DNA of 64,000 nt from Chelonoidis abingdonii (lineage: Eukaryota; Chordata; Testudines; Testudinidae): NCBI RefSeq assembly GCF_003597395.2, contig NC_133769.1:51277043-51341042 (forward strand), in the 5' to 3' direction. The notes under the pieces are model-generated. The model did no database searches, was not told where the DNA came from, and saw nothing but the letters and a program-made list of their open reading frames with translations. Positions 36,357 through 45,252 of this stretch are shown piece by piece. The stretch's first letter is position 1, and each line of letters begins with the position of its first letter. The position numbers and the translations under genes were made by a program.

Positions 36357-37184
36357 GACCCCAACCAGTGAACAAATCTAAATCAAAGCACTTACAATCC
36401 TTGTGATTCATTGGCTCTTCAGAATATGATCATATAACCCTTTAAAATGATAGTTACACATGTAATAGATGTCATTCAAATTTCTTCTTACACATAGTTT
36501 GCCCATGGCAAAATTAGTGTCATATTTTGTCCCAGGTCATTAAATAAATAGCCTAATATTTTGGAAGCTAAATTATTTTATTTCATATTAATAAAATACA
36601 ATAACCCAATTCAAAGCCTCAAATCTGAAAAATAAAGTCATGTTCCTAAATCAATTACTTCACTGACCAAACTTCAATAACTTCTACGTATGGCCTACAT
36701 GTAAAGTTTAACCAGTATGGACATTTGATTAAGAGACACAATAAAGGTGACACCTAATGCTCAAAAAAGTATGTTGACAATAAATAGGTATTACAGAAAT
36801 TGGTTCTTCTGGCAAAAACATGGTTCTAACAGTTCAGTTCTGCATGGTGGATCTTCTGTATCTAATTTAAAAAAAAAAAAAACTTTTGCTGTTTAGCAGT
36901 TATGAGTCACTCTCTAGGACAAGAAAACAATAAGATCAGTATAAGCCAATTTAACATTTCTACATGCCAGAACATTTTTATTTAGCTTCGGATACTTTCT
37001 GGTTTCTCAAATGAGACTTCAACTTTGATTCCATGTAGCTATTGATTTAAAGATGTTGCCAAAGAAGAGAGTGTGGCTTTATTATACAGTTGTACAACTG
37101 TGTTATCATGCTGTGTAACTTTATACATAGCTGGTAAAGTGAAGCAATTTTAAATTAGATTCTTCCTTTCTATTCTTCAGAGAC
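36357..37184. other. Intronic-type sequence
   Basis: AT-rich with an A-run near 36868-36881. Holds the candidate AATAAA at 37078-37083 (minus) for the alternative last exon. Confidence 0.4.
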
Positions 37185-37228
37185 TTATTTTATATCACTA
37201 TCAGAATTCTTGAAGTCAAAACTGCCAG
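37185..37228 (-). CDS. Possible alternative terminal exon of the small gene
   Basis: A very strong minus-strand acceptor (CTTTTTCTTTTCCCAG|CT) precedes 44 bases. In phase 1 these read GSFDFKNSDSDIK and then TAA at 37187-37185. AATAAA follows at 37083-37078, about 100 bases downstream. Joined to exon 1 this would give a 45-residue product. It could be an alternative last exon, or an exon of a non-coding transcript. Confidence 0.3.
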
Positions 37229-37743
37229 CTGGGAAAAGAAAAAGATAAAGCCTGATTGCCATAGACCAAAAGTATGTACAGTAAATAACCACATCCTCCT
37301 GTATGTTATCTTCAGAAGATAAGTTGTCAAACTAATTTACATGCAAGTTTTCCAGAAATCAACTCATTTGGCTGCCAAACTAAAAATAAAAATCAGATTT
37401 AATTCTGAGAGTGCGTACTAAGATGAAAACAAATGATATGCATCCCTCTGAATAGTGGATTAAAAATAAGTTAATAAAGCACAAACTTGGTTTATCAGCA
37501 GTATCTCAAGAGTAGCCTCAAAGGGAAAACAAAGTGACCTCCAACCTGAGCAAGTCATGGTCACAGACCTGCTGCCTACCTCAATCTGCTCGGAGCACAC
37601 GTTGGGAATTTGAGAGGCATTATAGAGAAGAGTTTACAAACAAAACCACAAGACTGAGAAGCGAGAGAAAAGGAACGTTTAGGAACTCGGGTGGTGGGGG
37701 GTGAGACCCACCTACTTTTTTTCTGTTGGCTGCACAGAGACTA

Positions 37744-37867
37744 GGGTGACCAGACAGCAAATATGAAAAATCGGGATGGGGGTGGGGGGGGGAGGAATAG
37801 GAGCCTATATAAGAAAAAGATGCAAACATCGGGACTGTCTCTATAAAATCGGGACATCTGGTCACCC
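37744..37867. mobile_element. Tc1/mariner-type MITE, TA duplication
   Basis: Inverted ends GGGTGACCAGA and TCTGGTCACCC, each flanked by TA (37742-37743, 37868-37869). 124 bp. The interior has CGGGA/TCCCG-type symmetry and a G9 run. Non-coding. Confidence 0.75.
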
Positions 37868-38012
37868 TAACAGAGACACATTTTAAGTAACAAGCAGCGT
37901 CCAAAGGAACAGCAGAGACCAGGGCTGAGCACCCCACTCCCTACACACACCCAGTGAACCAGGGAACCTACCAGAGGCGCAACAATTGGAGAGAAACTTG
38001 AAAACAACTCAC

Positions 38013-38106
38013 CGCGAGGCAGCGAGACCAGAAGGCTGCGTTCAGTCGGAGCTGCAGGCGCCGGCCCGTCAGGCCCCAGGGGAAGAGGTTCCCTCGCTTG
38101 CGACAT
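38013..38106 (-). CDS. Exon 1 (coding part) of unknown small gene
   Basis: The minus-strand ATG at 38106 is the first in frame after an upstream TAG. It gives MSQAREPLPLGPDGPAPAAP and then ERSLLVSLPR before a near-consensus donor GCG|GTGAGT (intron starts at 38012). The coding part is 94 bases, ending in phase 1. The start context is only moderate. Its place inside the CpG island supports a genuine first exon. A second donor, CCCCG|GTAAGT at 38525/38524, could mark an alternative first exon further upstream, whose 38687 frame would also end in phase 1. No homology recognised. Confidence 0.45.
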
Positions 38107-38775
38107 CTGCCAGCTCTCTCCTCCCGTCCTAGGAGCTTGCACCCCCCGACCAGCCTAAATCGTCACCCTGAAGGGACAAACACACGAGAGGCCTTTTGAG
38201 TGCATTGCTCCGCCGCACACACTGCTCCGGGGCGAGGGCTTGGGGAGGAGCCGGCCTCAAAGAAGCAACAACTTCGCAACTCCGCGGCAGACGCGTCCCT
38301 CCACCCCTGCCCTCCCCGCTACATGCGGAGGGCGCCTTTGAGTGCACAGGCACGAAGTGCTTGGAGTGGAGCCCCCGGGGCTCGAGGGGCTCAACACCCC
38401 ATAGCCAGCAGAAGCCACCCGCCATACCTCGGCTTTGCCTTCTGCTCGGCCTGTGCACGCGCCCCTCCGCCACCTCCTGTGGCGGGATGTCCCTTCCCCC
38501 CCCTACCGGGCAGGAGAAACTTACCGGGGCTCCCAAAGCAGCTGCAGCAGCATCTCCCCGGCCGGTGCGGCCGTCTCTTCGCCTCCCCTCTCCAGCTGCG
38601 GCTGCTGCCTCCTCCCGCCTGTGCAGCCCCTAGCACCCCGCCCCGCCACCGCGCGGGCTCTCGCCCTCTCCAGCCAGTGCGCTGCACACACCAAACGGGG
38701 ACTTATTTCGTCCTTCTCCCGCCCTCCCAACGCTTCTTCTTTTTCATCATTTCCGGAGACTGAACACATCCAGCC

Positions 38776-38871
38776 ATGGCAGCGATCGAGGCTTGGGGGC
38801 GGTGGCTCCCCAGGTCCCGCTGCCCGACCGGTTCTCCAGAGACTGGGACAGGGACGGTGGACGAGAAGGAG
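38776..38871 (+). CDS. Candidate first coding exon, divergent gene
   Basis: ATG in a strong Kozak context (CAGCCATGGC: G at -3 and +4) at the right side of the CpG island. The frame gives MAAIEAWGRWLPRSRCPTGS, then PETGTGTVDEKE, up to a plausible donor GAAGGAG|GTATGG at 38872, for 32 whole codons. No protein family recognised, and no downstream exon found by eye in the remaining 25 kb. It may be a real gene with distant exons or a non-coding first exon. Confidence 0.35.
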
Positions 38872-39504
38872 GTATGGGCCCCAGGCCGAACCTGGGAGCA
38901 TCCTCCTACCCATGTGGCTACCATTGGGTATGGGCCATGCTGGGGTTGTAACCCTGCAAGTGCCCTGATTAAACCGGCTGGCAGCAGAGGGGGAGGGAGA
39001 GATCCCACTTCCAAAAAGGAGGCTTTCATACCTGAGCTGTGTTTGCAGCTGTAGCATAGGGCTGAGGAGAATAGCACTTTAACAGGGCTAACCTCTGACT
39101 TGGGCATTAGTCACATTGGTTTGAAAAACTGAGGCTACTTTTCAGGTTCAACCAGTTTGCAAGTAGCAAGTTGGTTGAGGTGACTGATCTGCAAACTCAG
39201 AGACACAGTAGGCCCTAAAGCCCAAAGTCTTCCATCAACATCAGAGATTTACTTTAAAAAAGGCACTGCAACATTTACATATTATTGCACAGAAAAGATA
39301 CGTATTATCTTTAGTGATTTTAAACATTTATACAAAACTATTCAAAAGGTCTGCACACAAGAAGAAACTAGCAAAAAATTTACAGAGCAGATACCTAGAA
39401 AGCTAAACCACTTCCTTCCACCAGCACCTCTTCAATAATCTAATGCACCTCTCATATGCAGGTCTATTTTCATCCCTATAGAAAAGAAATTCTTGTCAGT
39501 CTTA
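38872..39504. other. Sequence downstream of CpG island
   Basis: GC content falls back to background by about 39060. No element recognised. Confidence 0.4.
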
Positions 39505-39975
39505 GGGCTTGTACACACCAGCACTTACTTTGGTATAAGTCACTCAGGGAAAAGTGGAAAAGCCACGATCCTGGTGTGGACAGCACTATGTCGGCAGGAG
39601 AAGCAATCCCACCAACGTAGCTACCACTGCTTGGGCAGATGGAGTAATTATGCTGACACGAGAGCTCTCCCATTGGCACAGAGCATCTGCACTTAAGGCC
39701 AGCTCTAGGTACCACAGGGCTCGATTCGAAGGAGCTGCCGCCAAAGTCCCACCACTGTCTTCGGCGGCAGCTCAATCGCTGCCACGCAGGAAGGTCCCTC
39801 CACCAAAATGCCGCCGAAGACAGTGGCAACGATTGAGCTGCTGCCGCCAGCAGTGTCGGGACTTCAGCAGCTCCTTTGGGACATTGCGGGGCCTGATTCT
39901 AGGGAATCAGCTGAATCGCCCTAAAGCCGGCCTTGTCTGCACTAGCAGCGCTACAGTGGTGCAGCTACATCGGTA
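39505..39975. mobile_element. MITE of the CTTGTxTACAC family with another MITE inside
   Basis: Starts GGGCTTGTACACACCAGCAC and resumes after the nested element with TGTCTGCACTAGCAGCGCTA CAG, the subterminal GCGCTACAG seen in Harbinger-type MITEs of this kind. Right edge approximate. Confidence 0.5.
39695..39934. mobile_element. Nested GC-rich MITE
   Basis: Inverted ends AAGGCCAGCTCTAGG and CCTAAAGCCGGCCTT. The inside holds mirrored GGAGCTGCCGCC and TTCAGCAGCTCC, and CTGTCTTCGGCGGC against GCCGCCGAAGACAG, so it can fold into a long hairpin. Non-coding. Confidence 0.65.
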
Positions 39976-41039
39976 CAGATGCCCCACCATAGCATTTCTA
40001 TAGCCCTTAGGCCCTGATTCTGCTTGTGCTTAGCTTTATTACCATGAGCATTCCATTGACTGCATTGGGACTGTACTTGATAGTAAAATGAAGCACATGT
40101 ATTAAGTGTTTGCAGGATTGAGGGCCTTAATATGCTCTTAGAAAGCAATTCAAACTTCTAAAACAGAAGCAATTTGTATGATTTAAAAGAAATTACAATA
40201 AACTCACTAGCAGATCTTAAACCATGGTTCAGTCCCCATATTTGAACTTTATCTTTCATCAAAGCATATTTTCATCTCTGTCTCTGAGAAACTGAAAAAA
40301 ACACAAGTAAGTAGGAAATATGTGACTAAGGACAAAATAATCTAATTAATAAAATTTTGAGAGCAGGTGAGAGATGGATGCTAGTTTGATACTGTAAGCG
40401 CTAAAAGATGTGGCTGAAGTGTTCTAGACAGAAGTTTCATTTTAAAGAAACATTTCTCTGCAGTGTTTGCAAACCAACCATTATAGATTGTAAATTCCTG
40501 GGGTTAGAAGCCATCCTTATATGCCTGCAAAGCACCATGCAGCTTTGGTGCCCAACCTTATTCCAACAGACATAAATGGAAATTTTGCATTTGATTTCAG
40601 TTAGAACAAGGTTGCATTCCTATGATGCTATTGTATAATCATTGTCATCAATGAAAAGATTGCACATGCTATCAGTTGCCTCACACTGGTATCCAAGACA
40701 TCACAGTTTCTCTCTGTCTTTGAATAGGAAATAACTTAATTGTAGTATCTCCTGGAAAATACAGATGTAATGACAACCACTATAAGTAATAATTAATAGT
40801 GCTGGTGCATGAGAATTTGAAAGTGAAACTTACTAAAGAGAAATTGATCACTCTATTGTTTATTGACAAGATGAGGAATAAAAAGGAAAAAAATACAGCT
40901 AGTGAAATTTAAATTCGATTTTATACAATTTTCTTTCAATTTTAATAATTTAAAGTAGATTTAACAACCCAACAAAATATGTTTAAAGCTTTTCATAACA
41001 AAATGACTGAACTGAAAAGAAGTATGTTGCCAGAAGCTC
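39976..41039. other. Intergenic stretch
   Basis: AT-rich. A degraded dispersed-repeat scrap (ATAGATTGTAAATTCCTGGG) sits near 40482, related to 10835-10880. Confidence 0.4.
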
Positions 41040-41182
41040 AGAATGAGCGACAGGGAATGGATCACTTGCTGATTACTTGTTCATTCCCTCTGGGGCACCT
41101 GGCAGTGGCCACTGTCGGAAGACAGAATACTGGGCTAGATGGACCTTTGGTCTGACCCAGTATGGCCATTTTTATGTTCTTA
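41040..41182 (+). mobile_element. CR1 LINE 3' end, short
   Basis: GAATACTGGGCTAGATGGAC, then CTTTGGTCTGACCCAGTATG and GCCATTTTTATGTTCTTA, the same terminus as 24060-24152. Confidence 0.85.
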
Positions 41183-41351
41183 ACATGGTTTTTCTTTGTT
41201 TTTCTACAAAGATATTATTTATATTTGTGTTCTATTATTTGTATAACTTTATTAAATCAATCCAGGTAACATTTTACGTTTATTTGGAAAAATGTTTTAT
41301 CCTGAATCATCCCAGAGCACTTCAGAAACTATATGTATAAAGTCATCTTTG

Positions 41352-42130
41352 GGATGATGGGTGTGATGGGGTTCCCAGGGTGCAACCTTGACTGTGCCCT
41401 GGGAACCCCATCTAAACACGCCAACCTGGGCTGCCTCTCACGCTGTGATGCTAATGTAAAGCTACAAGCCTCTGACTGGCACTCCACTTAAACAGCCATC
41501 CACAGGCAGGGACACACCCAATTGAGTTGATCTCCTGGCCGCTCATGAACCATCAACAGAGAGGATTCAGCCAATTCCCGCTAGCTTCCCAATCTTGCAC
41601 CCGAGAACTGTAGCATCTTGCACTGGTCAGAGGTGTGGCCCATGTAAACTCATTACCTAGTTTGCCACTTATTCATAGGAAAGTGGATATTCACCAGCCT
41701 TTGTAATCTGAGCTGAGATTTTCCAAGATCTTTCACCAAAACACACAGTTTCAGATAAAATATGAAACAGATTTATTAACTACAGAAAGATAGATTTTAA
41801 GTGATTATAAGGAACAGGCATAGATCAAAGTTGGTTACCCAAGAATCTAAAATAGAAATGTAGCCTAAATTCTTACTTAAACAGACTAAGCAAGATTTGA
41901 ATCAAGCAGTGTCTCACCCTAACAGATGGTACAAGCAGGTTCCAGTTCCTTAGTACGCAGACTGGACCACTTTCCAGCCTGGGACCAAACTTCCCCAGTT
42001 CAAACCCTTTTTCTTACAAATGTTTTTCCAGGTGAGATGTGGAGGGGCAGGAGGAGTCCAAATGATGATGTCACTTCCCTCTTTTATACTTTCTTCCAGC
42101 TGCTAGAAAGTGGATACCAGCCAACTGGTG
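41352..42130 (-). mobile_element. LTR-like repeat remnant
   Basis: Starts with a hairpin, GGGGTTCCCAGGGTGCA against GTGCCCTGGGAACCCC (41365-41410). The 41760-41830 block (AACAGATTTATTAACTACAG, ATAGATTTTAAGTGATTATA) closely resembles 50015-50085. In minus orientation this block contains TTAATAAAT, like an LTR polyadenylation region. No TSD identified. Confidence 0.4.
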
Positions 42131-42370
42131 CATAGTATATAAAACTTCATATCTATACAGCATCATGTAGAAATATTACTCAGAACACTCCTTGTGAAGT
42201 AGATGTGAAAGTATCATTATCTCCATTTCACAGACAAGGAAATTGAGACAGGAAAGTAAAATGACTGAGCTAAGGCTATAAAGCAAATCAGTGGTAAAGC
42301 AGGGGTTAGAACTCAAAGCTTCTTGTCTCCTAGTTTATGCTAATTCTTGCAGTAGACACACTGCAAAATT

Positions 42371-42679
42371 TTAGCCAAGTACATTGCGACAAACTCCTAC
42401 TTCTTCAAAACATGCCATTGGCTCATAAATGTCAATGCGGAGCAGACATATCAATTTTTCAAGTCTTGCAATAAACTTGATGGATGACAGTACGAGTTTA
42501 CTCTGCCAACTTTCAAGATGCAGGGAGTCTACATGTTTTAGATTGAATCCATTACACCAGTTTGAAACAAATGAATAAAAGCAAGAAATATTCTCAGTTG
42601 AGACTGGCATATTGTAATTAATTGAGCTGTGATATAGCTTTAAGAAATTTGCCAGGTGAGAAAGATAACTTAAATTCAA
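42371..42679 (-). other. Unidentified open frame, 102 codons
   Basis: Open minus-strand frame starting MNLSYLSHLANFLKLYHSSI and ending RIDIYEPMACFEEVGVCRNV LG. It is leucine- and serine-rich, cysteine-containing, and more protein-like than most frames here. No domain, splice site or repeat identity recognised. It could be a fragment of an old mobile-element gene or chance. Confidence 0.2.
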
Positions 42680-43214
42680 GGATGCAAAAAGTTCCTGTTC
42701 AGCTCAGTGAGGTATTTACTAGAATGTGCATACCATGCTTCACATATGGTATGGGATACAGAGATATGACAAAGTCCTCCTTCCCACTCCTGTTACCACA
42801 GCAACCTTAGCTTTGGGCTGTTGCACATATATATTTCAATGTGTTCTTTCATTATATGATAATAAAATCTCTGCATACTCTTGCAGCCCATAATGACAGT
42901 CTATTGACATGGGTAGGAAGGGGAGTTTAAAATGTTCAAGAGATTAGATGGAAGGTGGGCATGATCATTGTTCAGATCTAGACAGCTGCTGGAGGGTGGG
43001 GAGGCGGGGGGGGACACTATTACAAGGATAGTGGCCTGTGTTTCATACAGACCTGGTGTAAAAGATGTCGTCTACAACTGATATCAAGATGATGAATTTG
43101 GGAAATGAGGCAATTTTTCTGAGGCATTATATGAGTTTCATCAGTTTCCTTTTTCTGCGAAAACTGTAAAAAATGCAAAATTCCTTTTTGTTATTCAACG
43201 ACTTTAAGGCTAGA
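42680..43214. other. Intergenic stretch
   Basis: No gene. A G-rich patch (GGGGAGGCGGGGGGGGACAC) at about 42997-43015. Confidence 0.4.
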
Positions 43215-43500
43215 GTAGACTACTATGATAATCAAATCAGCCTCTCTTCCACAGGAAGTCAATCGAATCACCATTGAATCGAGCCCAAAAACGTGTGGTC
43301 AAACTAGAGCATATCTTTTAGAAAGATCCTGTGTTGATTTAAAGATTTCAGGTAAATCCACCATATCTCATATTAAGTTGTTCTAATAGTTGATTGCCCA
43401 CACTGTTAAAAATTTTGCTTTATTCCTAGTTTGACTTTGTCAAGCTTCAGCTTCTAGCCACTGAACCTTATTAGATATTGGTTTGTTCGTTTTTTGAAAG
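43215..43500 (-). mobile_element. CR1-type LINE 3' fragment, old, inverted
   Basis: Reads as the inverted CR1 tail and RT C-terminus (GCTAGAGTAGACTACTATGA; GTAAATCCACCATATCTCAT), same style as 22312-23020 and strongly diverged. Confidence 0.6.
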
Positions 43501-44068
43501 GTAGATTTAGGTAGCAATGAAACCATTTACTGCAGTGCTCTTAAGATGTTTATGCATAACCATACCCTGGTTAGTTTCAAATTAGGGCTTTCAAGCGATT
43601 AAAAAAATTGCTATTAATTGCACGATAAAAATGTTGTGATTAATCACACTGTTAAACAACAATAGAACACCATTTATATAAATATTTTAGGAAGTTTCCT
43701 ACATTTAAAAATTTATTGATTTCAATTACAACACAAAATACAAAGTCTACAGTACTTACTTTATATTTGTTTATTATAAATATTTGCACTGTAAAAAACA
43801 AAAATTGCATTTTTCAATTCACTTAATACAAGTACTGTAGTGCAATCCTTTATCGCGAAAGTAGAACTTACAAATGTAGAATTATGTCAAAAAAATGGCA
43901 TTCAAAAATAAAACAACGTAAAACTTTAGAGTCTACAAGTCCACTCAGTCCTATTTCCTGTTCAGGCAATCACTCAGACAAACAAGTTTGTTTACATTTG
44001 CAGGAAATAATGCTGTTCACAATGTTCCTCTTGTTCACAATGTCACCTGAAAGTGAGAACAGGCATTC

Positions 44069-44599
44069 TCATGACACTGTTGCAGCCTGCATCGCAGGAT
44101 ATTTACATGCCAGGTGCACTAAAGATTCATATGTCCCTTCATGCTTCATCCACCATTCAAGAGGACATGCATCCATGCTGATGACAGGTTCTGCTCGANA
44201 ACGATTCAAAACAGTATGGACCGACATATGTTCATTTTTATAATCTGACCCAGATGCCACCAGCAGAAGGTTGATTTTCTTTTTTGGTGGTTCGGGTTCT
44301 GTAGTTTCTGCATCGGAGTGTTGCTCCTTTAAGACTTCTGAAAAGATGCTCCACGCCTCATCCCACTCAGATTTTGGAAGGCACTTCAGATTCTTAAACC
44401 TTGGGTCGACTGCTGTAGCTATCTTTAGAAATCTCATATTGGCACCTTCTTTGTGTTTTGTCAAATCTGCAGCAAAAGTGTTCTTAAAATGAACATGTGC
44501 TGAGCCATCATCCAAGACTACTATAACGTAAAATATATGGCAGAATGCAGGTAAAACAGAGCCAAAGACATACAGTTCTCCCCCAAGGAGTTCGATCAC
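44069..44599 (-). pseudogene. hAT transposase C-terminal half (left arm and loop)
   Basis: 176-codon frame. MIELLGGELYVFGSVLPAFC is followed by DPRFKNLKCLPKSEWDEAWS, the (L/V)DPRFK box that precedes the dimerisation region in hAT transposases. Next come an acidic/lysine linker (EPEPPKKK) and CPLEWWMKHEGTYESLVHLA, the start of the hATC dimerisation domain (LEWW...). The frame then breaks where hATC would carry SERLFS. It lacks the N-terminal BED zinc finger and the first catalytic acids. One codon is unresolved because of the N at 44199. Confidence 0.8.
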
Positions 44600-44618
44600 A
44601 AATTAACATATTTTTTTA

Positions 44619-44852
44619 ATGAGCACCATCAGCATGGAAGCATGTCCTCTGGAATGGTGGCCAAAGCATGAAGGGGCATATGAATGTTTAGCATATCTGG
44701 CATGTAAATACCTTGCACTGCCAGCTACAAAAGTCCCAGGAGAACACCTGTTCTCACTTTCTGGTGACATCATAAATAAGAAGTGGGCAACACTATCTCC
44801 CGTAAATGTAAACAAACTTGTTTGTCTTAGCGATTGGCTAAACAAGCAGTAG
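44619..44852 (+). pseudogene. hAT transposase C-terminus (right arm)
   Basis: 77 codons: SMEACPLEWWPKHEGAYECL, then ACKYLALPATKVPGEHLFSL, SGDIINKKWATLSPVNVNKL and VCLSDWLNKQ before TAG. This is the complete hATC dimerisation tail (LEWW...KYLAxPAT.VPxExLFS...L.P..V..L). It is the inverted duplicate of the end of the 44069-44599 coding region and keeps the natural stop. Confidence 0.8.
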
Positions 44853-45252
44853 GACTAAGTGGACTTGTATGCTCTAAAGTTTTGCATTGTTTTGTTTTTG
44901 ACTACAGTTGTATAACTAAAAAAATCTACAGTTGTAAGTTGCACTTTCAGGATAAAGAGATTGCATTACAGTACTTGTATAAGGTGAATTGACAAATACT
45001 ATTTATTTTGTTTATCTTTTTTGCAGTGCAAATATTAGTAATAAAAATAATATAAAATGAGTAGTGTACACTTTGCATTCTCTGTTGTAATTGAAATCAA
45101 TATTTGAAAATGTAGAAAAACATCCAAATATATTTAATACATTTAAAACAGTATTCTGTTGTTTAACAGTGCAATTAAACCTGATTAATCAATTAATTTT
45201 TTGAGTTAATTGTGTGAGTTAACTGTGATTAATCGACAGCCCTATTTCAAAT

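Larger units (their letters stand above)
24866..38106 (-). other. Predicted small multi-exon gene (span), product unknown
   Basis: Gene model built by eye on the minus strand: exon 1 at 38106-38013, exon 2 at 28131-28102, exon 3 at 27847-27716, exon 4 at 24948-24866. Every junction is phase 1, so all four join without a frameshift. They give about 112 residues, with no membrane segment, signal peptide or known motif. The product is proline-rich at the N-terminus and polar and probably disordered after that. Transcription would start in the CpG island and end near AATAAA at 24735. Introns hold CR1, hAT, LTR and MITE copies. Other exons may have been missed. It could be a poorly conserved protein or a spliced non-coding RNA with a chance frame. 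I do not recognise the product. Confidence 0.45.
37990..38900. promoter_or_regulatory. CpG island, likely bidirectional promoter
   Basis: GC and CpG content rise sharply against AT-rich flanks, with GGGGCGG/CCGCCCC-type boxes (GGGGGCGGTGG at 38795; CCCCGCCCCGCCACCGCG at 38636). It lies between the minus-strand ATG (38106) and the plus-strand ATG (38776), 669 bases apart and divergent. No TATA box is evident, as usual for CpG promoters. Long open frames across it on both strands reflect the GC content. Confidence 0.7.
43583..45244. mobile_element. Foldback hAT transposon with two transposase 3' ends
   Basis: Ends TAGGGCTTTCAAGCGATTA and TAATCGACAGCCCTA are inverted repeats, flanked by an exact 8-bp duplication TTTCAAAT (43575-43582, 45245-45252). 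The left arm (43583 to about 44184) is the reverse complement of the right arm (about 44626 to 45244), including coding for the hAT C-terminus on both. Between them a 440-bp loop holds more upstream transposase sequence in minus orientation. One N at 44199. The 8-bp duplication shows the 1,662-bp palindromic unit inserted as a whole. Confidence 0.85.

Noticed and set aside
38129..39107. Several long overlapping frames on both strands (up to 187 codons)
   Set aside because: GC-rich CpG-island sequence has few stop codons. The frames overlap on both strands and show no domain; only the 38776 ATG and the 38106 ATG have start and splice support.
41352..41412. GGGGTTCCCAGGG hairpin as a transcription terminator
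   Set aside because: Vertebrate context. The hairpin is the edge of a dispersed LTR-like repeat.
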